From assembly GCF_944393015.1 (NCBI RefSeq), contig NZ_CALXYQ010000001.1:143225-207224 (forward strand): a stretch of DNA of 64,000 bases, given 5' to 3'. The notes under the pieces were generated by a model. The model did not search any database. It was not told the DNA's origin and was given only the letters and a program-made list of their open reading frames with translations. Made by a program: the position numbers and the translations under genes. Of the stretch, positions 27,694 to 35,694 are shown piece after piece; positions within the stretch are counted from its first letter, which is position 1; each line of letters begins with the position of its first letter. Source of the DNA: an uncultured Brachyspira sp. GTDB lineage: Bacteria > Spirochaetota > Brachyspiria > Brachyspirales > Brachyspiraceae.

Positions 27694-29659
27694 AAATGAT
27701 ATTCACATTCCAACAGTTGAAGAAATTGATGATTACATGAGTAAATATGACAGTGAATCAAGGTACAGAAGATATTAAGATTGGAAAAAATATTTGATAA
27801 TAGTAATATCTGTTGTATTTTGTTTATTTCAATTATATTCAATATTATCTGGAAAAATTACAGCACAGATTGTAAGAGCTACTCACCTATCATTTGTTAT
27901 GCTTCTTGCATATCTTTTATTTCCGATGAAAAAAGATATGCCTAAGGATAAACTTCCTTGGTATGATGTTATACTTGCTGTAATAGGTGCTGCTTCTTGG
28001 GCTTATATATCATTTAATTTTGAAGAATTAATAAGAAGAGCCGGAATATACACTACAACTGATGTCATTATAGGTATAATAGGGATACTTCTTGTATTTG
28101 AAGCTTGCAGAAGAATAGTAGGACTTCCTATACTTATAATATCAATAGTTTTTATTATATATGCCTTGTTTGGAGCTTATGCCCCTGGTTTTTTGAATCA
28201 TAGAGGATATTCTCTTCAAAGATTAGTATCACATTTATTTTATAATACTGAAGGAATAATGGGTACTCCTATAGGTGCTTCAGCTACATTTATATTCTTA
28301 TTTATATTTTTCGGTGCATTGCTTGATAAAACAGGAATAGGACAATTTTTTATAGATATATGTAATGCTATAGCAGGAGGATTTGACGGAGGCCCTGCAA
28401 AAGTAGCAGTACTTACAAGTGCTATGTTTGGTACAGTATCAGGAAGTTCAGTTTCAAACACTGTAGGTACAGGAAGTTTCACAATACCTATGATGAAATC
28501 TTTAAGATACCGACCAGAGTTTGCAGGTGCTGTTGAGGCTTCAGCTTCTACTGGCGGACAATTAATGCCTCCTATAATGGGAGCTGCTTCTTTCTTAATG
28601 GCTGAAAGTTTGGGTATACCTTATATGCAGGTTGCTAAGGCTGCTATTATACCGGCTATACTTTATTTTACAGGTATATTTATAATGGTGCATTTAGAAG
28701 CTAAAAAGACAGGACTTAAAGGTTTATCAAGAGATTCTCTTCCTAAAATAGGCGAACTTTTGATGAAGAAAGGTTATTTAGTTATACCTCTTGCTACTAT
28801 TATATACTTCTTCGTACTTGGTAAAACTGCAATTTATGCCGGATTAATGGGTATAATTGCTGCCGGTTTAGTTGCCATTGTAAACTCAATAGTAGATATT
28901 ATAATGAAAAGACAGGTAAGTTTCGGATTCAAAGATTTAATAGATGTTTTCGTTAATGCTGCTAGAAATATAATAAGTGTAGCTGTTGCTTGTGCTATGG
29001 CTGGAGTTATAATAGGAGTTATTACTTTAACAGGATTAGGTTTAAAAATAGGAGCAGGTTTAATATCTATATCCGGCGGAATACCTTTGTTATTATTATT
29101 CTTAACAATGGTAAGTTCTATTATACTTGGTATGGGCGTTCCTACTACAGCAAATTACCTTATCACTTCAACAATAGCTGCAAGTGCAATAATAGGTTTA
29201 GGTTATGAACCTTTAGCTGCTCATATGTTTGTATTCTATTTCGGAATAATTGCAGATGTTACTCCTCCTGTTGCTTTGGCTGCTATGGCTGGTGCTGCTA
29301 TTGCTAAATCAGATCCGCTTAAAACTGGTATTGAAGCTACAAAACTTTCTATAGGTGCTTTTATAATTCCTTATATGTTTATATTCAATCCTGATATATT
29401 AATGATAAACACTACTATTGCTGATGTTATACCTATACTTATAACTTCTCTTATTGGTATGTTTGGAGTATCTGCAGGATTAGAAGGATATGTATTTAGA
29501 AAATGTAAAGCTTATGAGAGAATATTATTTATTATAGCTGGATTATTATCTATATATCCTGAATTCTATAGTGACATTATAGGAATAGCAGTTATAGCGA
29601 TATTAGTTATCATACAAATAGCAACAAAAAATAAAATGAATACTGCCGCTGCTGCTTAA
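27683..29659 (+). pseudogene. Fused TRAP transporter permease, in-frame stop at codon 32
   Basis: AAGGGAG precedes ATG 27683. The first 31 codons are hydrophilic (HIPTVEEIDDYMSKYDSESR), then TAA at 27776-27778, then the same frame continues for over 620 codons. It has about 14-16 membrane segments and TRAP DctM-type motifs such as FGTVSGSSVSNTVGTGSFTI, EASASTGGQLMPPIMGAA and GMGVPTTANYL. The total of 658 codons is the normal size of fused DctQ-DctM permeases. An internal TTG at 27794 could give an N-terminally shortened but possibly functional protein. It partners the TAXI receptor and DUF1850 protein for sodium- or proton-driven solute uptake. Confidence 0.75.
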
Positions 29660-29683
29660 TAATTAATAATATATAAAAATAAT

Positions 29684-29724
29684 AATGAGGGAGCTTTAAT
29701 ATTTATAAATGCTTCCTCATTTTT
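29684..29724 (+). terminator. Terminator after the TRAP permease gene
   Basis: ATGAGGGAGC pairs with GCTTCCTCAT (one G-U pair) across a 16-base AT-rich loop, followed by TTTT. The next repeat begins directly after it. Confidence 0.75.
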
Positions 29725-29725
29725 A

Positions 29726-30024
29726 TATATACTAAAAATTTTTAAGTTTGTCATTTTTTTATTCAACTTTTTCCCGCCGCACGCCATACCTAAAAGGCAC
29801 TCCCTACAGTTGCAGGCGGACAGCGTCAAAGAACCAAAAAATGCAAATGTAAAATTAGTAATAAATCATATTAAAATAGTCTTACTTTTAAGATAAATTA
29901 TTAATTTTTGTGCAATAATAAGTAATCAGCCGCACATATAGAGGACATTCGTTAAGAATAAGTGATACCGTGCGGGAAGGTGCCGCAGCTCGCGGTTGAC
30001 AAAATATAATTGTTTAGGTATATA
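29726..30024 (+). repeat. MITE-like intergenic repeat with extra solo end
   Basis: TATATACTAAAAATTTTT begins the copy and TTGTTTAGGTATATA ends it at 30024. A further left end (TATATACTAAAAATTTTT) overlaps at 30018-30045, as if another copy once followed. Internal parts include GTAATCAGCCGCACA, CGTGCGGGAAGGTGCCGCAG and CTCGCGGTTGAC, the same module found inverted at 5379. The rest of the 500-base gap is AT-rich upstream sequence of the aminotransferase gene. Confidence 0.85.
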
Positions 30025-30162
30025 CTAAAAATTTTTAATTTATTAAATTAAACATCAACTATCAATATGTATTTTCTTTTTAATAAAAATATATTATATA
30101 ATAGATTTATTTTTTATATTATTATAAAATAAATCGGTATAATTTTCATAAAAGGTTATTTA

Positions 30163-31362
30163 ATGATTAATTTTGATGAATTAATAGACAGAAGAAAAAC
30201 TAACAGTATAAAATGGACTAAAGCATTCGGAGAAAAAACTTTAAAAGAAAATCAAATTCCTATGTGGGTTGCTGATATGGATTTTAAAGCTGCTCCTGAA
30301 ATAATAGAAGCAATAAAGAAAGAGGCAGATTTTGGTATTTTTGGTTATTTTACTTATGATGAATATTATGAATCTGTTATAAAATGGCATAAAGAAAGAT
30401 ATAATTGGGATATAAAAAAAGAATGGCTTAATTTCACACAAGGATTAGTACAAGGATTTAATATAGCAATATCTGCTTTAACAAGACCAGGTGAAAGCGT
30501 ATTAGTTTTAACTCCTACTTACTACCCTATGTTTGCAGGAATAAAAAATCAAGGCTGTCAAATAGTTGAATCAGATTTAATATATGATGATAATACTTGC
30601 AGATATACTATAGATTATGAAGATGTAGCAAAAAAAGTAAAAGACAATAATCTAACAGCTGCTTTAATAGGCAATCCTCATAATCCTACAGGAAGACTTT
30701 ATTCTGTAGAAGAATTATCAAAATTAGCAGATATCTTAATAGAAAACAATGTCAAAATAATTTGTGATGATATTCACTGCGATATAATAGTTGATCCGAC
30801 AAAAAAATATACGCCATTAGCATCTATAGAAAAATACTCCAATCATATAATTTCAATGAATGCCCCTTCAAAAACTTTCAATTTAGCAGGTGCAAAGGTA
30901 TCAAATGTTATAATTCAAAATGAAGAAATAATGAGAGCATTCAAATTTCAAATGGAAAGATTCTGCGTATCAGTTTCTATATTATCATTAGCTGCTTGTA
31001 AAACAGCATATTCAAAATGTGCTTATTGGGTTGATGAAATGAGAAAATATGTTTGGGGCAATTATAATTATATTAAAAACTATATAGAAAATAGTATATT
31101 AAAAGATTATATAAAAGCTGTGCCTTTAGAAGGTTCTTATTTGATGTTTGCTGATAATAAAAACTTAATGAAAGAATTTAATATGAATCAGGAAGATTTA
31201 AATAACTTCTATTATGATTCTTGTAATTTATCATTAGATGAAGGGAATGCTTTCGGAAAAGCCGGCATAGGATTTATGCGTTTTAATTTAGCCACTCAAA
31301 GATACTATGTTGAAAATGCTATGAATAATATATCAGAAGCTGTAAAAAAATTAAAAAAATAA
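30163..31362 (+). CDS. MalY/PatB-type pyridoxal-phosphate aminotransferase/lyase
   Basis: 399 residues of the fold-type I PLP family. The pattern PMWVADMDFKAAPEI near the start is the hallmark of the MalY/PatB group, which includes cystathionine beta-lyases. NPHNPTGRLYS, CDDIHCDIIV and the PLP lysine K237 in SKTFN are all present. The probable reaction is C-S lysis of cystathionine or cysteine conjugates, but aminotransferase activity is possible. AAAAGGTT precedes the ATG. A GyrI-like gene follows after 20 bases and rdgB one base after that, forming a likely three-gene operon. Confidence 0.88.
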   Translation: MINFDELIDRRKTNSIKWTKAFGEKTLKENQIPMWVADMDFKAAPEIIEAIKKEADFGIFGYFTYDEYYESVIKWHKERYNWDIKKEWLNFTQGLVQGFNIAISALTRPGESVLVLTPTYYPMFAGIKNQGCQIVESDLIYDDNTCRYTIDYEDVAKKVKDNNLTAALIGNPHNPTGRLYSVEELSKLADILIENNVKIICDDIHCDIIVDPTKKYTPLASIEKYSNHIISMNAPSKTFNLAGAKVSNVIIQNEEIMRAFKFQMERFCVSVSILSLAACKTAYSKCAYWVDEMRKYVWGNYNYIKNYIENSILKDYIKAVPLEGSYLMFADNKNLMKEFNMNQEDLNNFYYDSCNLSLDEGNAFGKAGIGFMRFNLATQRYYVENAMNNISEAVKKLKK

Positions 31363-31382
31363 AATAGGAGTTCTAAAACATT

Positions 31383-31856
31383 ATGGATATAGAAATAGTA
31401 GAAAAAGAAGATTTTGAAGTTATAGGAAAAGTAGCCGAAGGAGAAAGTGAAAAACATTCAAAATGGGTATTACCTTTATGGCAGGAATTTAATAAAAATA
31501 TTAAAGAAATAATTAACTTAGTAAAAATTGATGAAAATAATAATTTGTCCGGTATATGGGGAATAATGAATGATATAGATGAAACCTTTGCCCATTGGGG
31601 AGAAAGAGGCAAATATATGGCAGGTGTGGAAGTAAAAGAAAATTCTACTCCTCCTGAAGGCTGGACAAAATGGAATATTAAAGGCGGTAAGTTTATAAAG
31701 GTAAAATGCAATATAGAAAATTACAGCAAAATATTTACAAATGTAGTTGAAAATTATGCCCCAAAAAACGGATATATAATAATAGGCAATGTTATGGAAT
31801 ATTATATACCAAACAGTAAAGATTTTTATCTATTTTTTAATATAAAAGGAAATTAA
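31383..31856 (+). CDS. GyrI-like small-molecule-binding domain protein
   Basis: 157 residues of the AraC effector-binding/GyrI-like fold. Features are the initial beta strand DFEVIGKV, the central LSGIWGIM region, a GVEV strand followed by PPEGWTKWNI with GGKF, and a late beta-hairpin. No DNA-binding domain is present. Stand-alone members bind small hydrophobic or cationic ligands, and some have hydrolase activity. The function here is unknown. AATAGGAG lies ten bases before the ATG. It sits between malY/patB and rdgB in a tight operon. Confidence 0.72.
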   Translation: MDIEIVEKEDFEVIGKVAEGESEKHSKWVLPLWQEFNKNIKEIINLVKIDENNNLSGIWGIMNDIDETFAHWGERGKYMAGVEVKENSTPPEGWTKWNIKGGKFIKVKCNIENYSKIFTNVVENYAPKNGYIIIGNVMEYYIPNSKDFYLFFNIKGN

Positions 31857-31857
31857 T

Positions 31858-32451
31858 ATGCTTGAAAAATTAGTAATAGCAACAACAAATCAACATAAAT
31901 TAAAAGAAATAGAATCCATATTCAAAGGAACTGTAATAAAAGAAATATTATCAATGCCTTCGGATATAGGTGAAATAATAGAGGATGGAAATACATTTAT
32001 AGAAAACTCACTTATAAAGGCAAAAACAGTATATAATCATACTAAATTACCATCTTTGGCAGATGATTCCGGACTATGTGTTAATGCACTTGGAGGAAAA
32101 CCCGGAATATATTCGGCTAGATACGGCGGAGAGACACTTGGATATAAAGAAAAAATGCAGATGCTTTTAGATGAATTAAAAGATAAAAATGATAGAACAG
32201 CATATTTTATAACTTCTGCAGTATGTGTATTAGATGATAATTATTATATAGCAGTTGAAGGCAGAGTTAATGGAATAATAATAGAAAATCCAAGAGGTTT
32301 TGAAGGTTTTGGATATGACCCTATATTTCAGCCTGATGGATATAATATTACTTATGCTGAAATGAGTTTGGAAGAAAAAAATTCTATGAGTCATAGATCA
32401 TTGGCTATGAACAAAATGAAAAATATTTTATCTGGTATTTATGCTTATTGA
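31858..32451 (+). CDS. rdgB: Non-canonical purine NTP pyrophosphatase (XTP/dITP diphosphatase)
   Basis: Cleans the nucleotide pool by hydrolysing ITP, XTP and their deoxy forms to monophosphates. It has 197 residues, the usual size. Motifs are TTNQHKLKEIES near the start, LADDSGLCVNALGGKPGIYS with the catalytic Asp pair, GFGYDPIF and the final SHRSLAMNK. GGAAATTAAT directly precedes the ATG. It starts one base after the GyrI-like stop, so the two are coupled. The 320 bases after it hold only AT-rich sequence and the promoter of the next gene. Confidence 0.93.
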   Translation: MLEKLVIATTNQHKLKEIESIFKGTVIKEILSMPSDIGEIIEDGNTFIENSLIKAKTVYNHTKLPSLADDSGLCVNALGGKPGIYSARYGGETLGYKEKMQMLLDELKDKNDRTAYFITSAVCVLDDNYYIAVEGRVNGIIIENPRGFEGFGYDPIFQPDGYNITYAEMSLEEKNSMSHRSLAMNKMKNILSGIYAY

Positions 32452-32724
32452 TTATATATAATATATGTTTTTCATTGTATAAATCATAAAAAATGTATTT
32501 TATATAAAAAAATATAATAATAATTATTGTTTTTAGAATTATAATAAATATTTATACCCTATTTTTATTATAAATTTAAACATTCAATTAAATAAATAAT
32601 AATAAAAACAATTTAATATATAGCAATAATCATACATATATTACAAAAATCATACAATATTTAATAAATCTATTAAGAATACGATTTTAAATAATAATAA
32701 TTACTATTTAGTATAGATAACAAC

Positions 32725-32752
32725 TTGACAATGAAAAAAAACTTTATATAAT
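32725..32752 (+). promoter_or_regulatory. Near-consensus sigma-70 promoter
   Basis: TTGACA (32725-32730), a 16-base spacer, then TATAAT (32747-32752). It lies 20 bases before the ATG of the 174-residue protein and should drive that gene and cstA. The rest of the gap 32452-32724 is AT-rich with nothing recognisable. Confidence 0.75.
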
Positions 32753-32772
32753 ATATAGCATGGAGAGGAAAC

Positions 32773-33297
32773 ATGGCTAAACTTCACATTGATAATGAAA
32801 ATGTAAAAAAGTATATATTTAGTGTTTCAGAAAAATTAATGAGACATTTTGATTTAGAATATGAAATTACCAAAGAAGATGAATACTTTGATTTGTATGC
32901 TTTTCATAGAAACGATTTCTTCAAATCATTTATAACTAAATCTACAGTTTATGAAGGTTATTCTGTATTTGAACATATGCTTTTAAGATTTATTAAAGAG
33001 TTAAAGAATGAAGATATAGAAAATTTTCAAAATATGCTTATTAGGCTTACTCCTATATTATCTAATCCTAATAAATTTCATAAAAGAAGTTTAATAACAG
33101 GAATATTAGTTACAGAAAGTCCTTTAGAAAAAGAATGGGAAAAGATAACAAAAAAATTCTTTTATAAAGTCAATTACAAATTACTATTTCATGGCTGGTC
33201 AGAAACGCAATATGCTATAGTATCTATGACAGATAAAAATGTATACTTACCTAAAATGCGTAAGAAAGAATTAAAACTTCTTCTTTCAGATTTTTAG
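32773..33297 (+). CDS. Uncharacterised cytoplasmic protein upstream of cstA
   Basis: 174 residues, mixed alpha/beta, many Lys, Glu, Phe and Tyr, no signal peptide or membrane segment. I recognise no family. GAGAGGAAAC precedes the ATG, and a near-consensus promoter lies just upstream. It ends 37 bases before cstA with no terminator in between, so co-transcription is likely. The sequence carries FHRNDFFKSFITKS and KWEKITKKFFYKVN-like charged stretches but no catalytic motif I can name. Confidence 0.75.
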   Translation: MAKLHIDNENVKKYIFSVSEKLMRHFDLEYEITKEDEYFDLYAFHRNDFFKSFITKSTVYEGYSVFEHMLLRFIKELKNEDIENFQNMLIRLTPILSNPNKFHKRSLITGILVTESPLEKEWEKITKKFFYKVNYKLLFHGWSETQYAIVSMTDKNVYLPKMRKKELKLLLSDF

Positions 33298-33334
33298 GAG
33301 GTTATAAAATAATAAAATTTTTAAGGAGATAAAA

Positions 33335-35032
33335 ATGAATGCTTTCATTCTTCTATTGTTAGGTATGATTATATTTTTCATAGCCTATATAACTTACGGT
33401 TCATATCTAGCGAAAAAATGGGGTGTAGATCCGGGCAGAAAGACTCCTGCTCATACTAGACCTGATGGCAGAGACTATGTTCCTACAGATGCTAAAGTAT
33501 TATTAGGACACCATTTTTCTTCAATAGCTGGTGCCGGTCCTATCACTGGTCCGATTATTGCTACTATGTTCGGCTGGCTGCCTGTGTATTTATGGATTAT
33601 ATTCGGATGCGTATTCTTCGGAGGTGTGCATGATTACGGTTCATTACTTGCTTCTTTAAGACATGAAGGTAAATCTATCGGAGAAGTTATAAGAAGTAAT
33701 GTTAGCCAAAAAGGTAAGATAATGTTCACTCTTTATGCTTTCATTACCATTTGTTTAGTTGTTGCTGCATTTTTGGATATTACAGCAGGTACTTTCGCAG
33801 TAAATGTTCAGACAGTTGGAAATATTGACGCTATAGATTTAGCGGAAAAACAGAAAGCTGCTGCAGGCACTGCGAGTATGCTTTTTATAGTTTTGGCATT
33901 GTTATTCGGTTTTTTGGTTTATAGAAGAGGCGTAAACGTAACTGTTTCAACTGTAATAGGAGTTGTGCTATTAGCGGCTGTAGTTTTTTTAGCTGATAAA
34001 TTTCCGTTCTTAGCTTTAACTAAAGTTCATTGGCAAATAATATTGGTAATATATATAATATGTGCTTCTCTTCTGCCTGTGTGGATACTTCTGCAGCCTA
34101 GAGACTATTTGTCTTCTTTCTTATTATATGCTATGGTAGCAGGAGGAGTAGTTGGTTTGATAATTATGAGACCTTCTGTACAAATGTCCGCTTTCAATGG
34201 CTTTTTGCCTAGTGCCGGCAATTATTTGTTTCCTATACTATTTATTACCGTTGCCTGCGGAGCTATATCAGGTTTTCACTCTTTAGTAAGTTCGGGAACT
34301 AGTGCTAAACAGCTTAATAGCGAAAAAGATGCTAAACTTGTAGGTTACGGAGCTATGCTTATAGAAGGTATAGTTGCAATAGTTGCTTTAATGAGCGTTG
34401 CTGCAATTGCAGGAAATACTGAAGGAACTCCAGCTGCTAGATTTGCTTTAGGCGTTGCAACATTTATGAATTCTTTTGGAATACCTATGGGATTAGGTCA
34501 AACTTTTGTTACTTTAGCATTCGCTTCTTTTACTTTAACTTCTTTAGACAGTGCCACTCGTATAGGAAGATACTTGGTTCAAGAATTGGGTGAATACTAT
34601 ACTGAAGATGGAAGAACAGTAAAAACCGTATTTACAAATCCTTATCTTGCTACAGGTATTACTGTTGCCATATCTTTAGGATTTACTCTTTACGGCTATG
34701 AAAGAATATGGCCTATATTTGGAAGTGCTAACCAATTATTAGCAGGTTTAGCATTACTTGCTGTTGCTGCTTGGATAAAAAATACTCAAAAAAGAAACTC
34801 TTGGGAAACTATTATTCCTTTAGTATTCATGTTTGCTGTTACTCTTTCCGCTTTATGCTTAGTAGTATATACTAATGTTATGAAAGCTACTTTTGACGGT
34901 TATGTATTAGCTGCAATAGCTGCTATTATGATAATATTAGCAGTTATAGAATTATTCATCACTGGTCAATGGGCTCGCGGATTATCTAAAGAAACTGCTT
35001 CTAACCCTAATGATCCTATCAAAAACAAATAA
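33335..35032 (+). CDS. cstA: CstA-family carbon starvation / peptide (pyruvate) transporter
   Basis: 565 residues, integral inner-membrane protein with about 16 membrane segments. The CstA signature is clear: HFSSIAGAGPITGPIIATMF and GWLPVYLWIIFGCVFFGGVH near the start, GFHSLVSSGTSAKQL in the middle, and FGSANQLLAGLAL toward the end. Family members take up peptides or pyruvate during nutrient limitation. AAGGAGAT lies seven bases before the ATG. It follows the 174-residue gene and is terminated by a strong hairpin. Shorter than E. coli CstA (about 700) but usual for the clostridial-type members. Confidence 0.92.
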   Translation: MNAFILLLLGMIIFFIAYITYGSYLAKKWGVDPGRKTPAHTRPDGRDYVPTDAKVLLGHHFSSIAGAGPITGPIIATMFGWLPVYLWIIFGCVFFGGVHDYGSLLASLRHEGKSIGEVIRSNVSQKGKIMFTLYAFITICLVVAAFLDITAGTFAVNVQTVGNIDAIDLAEKQKAAAGTASMLFIVLALLFGFLVYRRGVNVTVSTVIGVVLLAAVVFLADKFPFLALTKVHWQIILVIYIICASLLPVWILLQPRDYLSSFLLYAMVAGGVVGLIIMRPSVQMSAFNGFLPSAGNYLFPILFITVACGAISGFHSLVSSGTSAKQLNSEKDAKLVGYGAMLIEGIVAIVALMSVAAIAGNTEGTPAARFALGVATFMNSFGIPMGLGQTFVTLAFASFTLTSLDSATRIGRYLVQELGEYYTEDGRTVKTVFTNPYLATGITVAISLGFTLYGYERIWPIFGSANQLLAGLALLAVAAWIKNTQKRNSWETIIPLVFMFAVTLSALCLVVYTNVMKATFDGYVLAAIAAIMIILAVIELFITGQWARGLSKETASNPNDPIKNK

Positions 35033-35053
35033 TTTTATTTAATATAGAATTTT

Positions 35054-35088
35054 CCCCTTTCATAATTATTTTATGGAAGGGGTTTTTT
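35054..35088 (+). terminator. Terminator after cstA
   Basis: CCCCTTTCAT pairs with ATGGAAGGGG (one G-U pair) over a nine-base loop and is followed by six T. Confidence 0.88.
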
Positions 35089-35223
35089 ATTTCACTATAT
35101 TTTAATACTATAACAAATATACAACTATTATCTGAATCAAATTTTTAATCTAATTAAATTTTTAACTTTGTCGATATTCAATATGACTTATATTTTAAAC
35201 AAAGGTGAATATTTTCTAATATT

Positions 35224-35649
35224 ATGTCTAGTAAGAAATTTAAATTAAAAGAAGAAAAAGCTGTGTTTGCTGATATTAAATCTGCAATATCTATAGCAAT
35301 ATTTGACAATGAAATCAATAATTATGACGGCAGTGTTGATACAGATGTAAGAAGAGCTGTTATGTACAATAAGATAGTATTTGAGAACTTGGTAAAACGT
35401 CTGTTTTCATATCAGGCAAGCCGCGAAGATAAAAAGGATAGATTAAAAGAACTTTCAATTATAAAAATGATAAAAAATGAAAGTAATTTAATATCTAGAG
35501 AAAGGATTTATTATATAGAAAATCCTAATGAAAAAACTTTTGAATTTTTAAATGATGTTTTAGAAAAAGACAAAAAAAAGGTAAGAGGATACAGTGAATA
35601 TATACTATATTCGCTATTTAATCATTATTTTGACTATATAAAAAATTGA
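35224..35649 (+). CDS. Uncharacterised protein
   Basis: 141 residues, charged and mainly helical, no signal peptide or membrane segment. No family recognised. The ATG is preceded by AAAGGTGAATATTTTC, a weak but plausible ribosome-binding site at some distance. A large exported repeat protein starts 45 bases after its stop, so they may be one unit. The sequence contains NYDGSVDTDVRRAVMYNK and a C-terminal YSEYILYSLFNHYF helix, with no motif that suggests an activity. Confidence 0.65.
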   Translation: MSSKKFKLKEEKAVFADIKSAISIAIFDNEINNYDGSVDTDVRRAVMYNKIVFENLVKRLFSYQASREDKKDRLKELSIIKMIKNESNLISRERIYYIENPNEKTFEFLNDVLEKDKKKVRGYSEYILYSLFNHYFDYIKN

Positions 35650-35694
35650 TAGTTTTAAATATTATCCTTAAAAAATAAAGAGGATCATATTATT

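Noticed and set aside
25284..27778. Reassigned TAA codon (genetic code change)
   Set aside because: TAA ends most other genes in the window with normal lengths, so a general reassignment is not possible. The in-frame TAA codons are limited to one damaged block.
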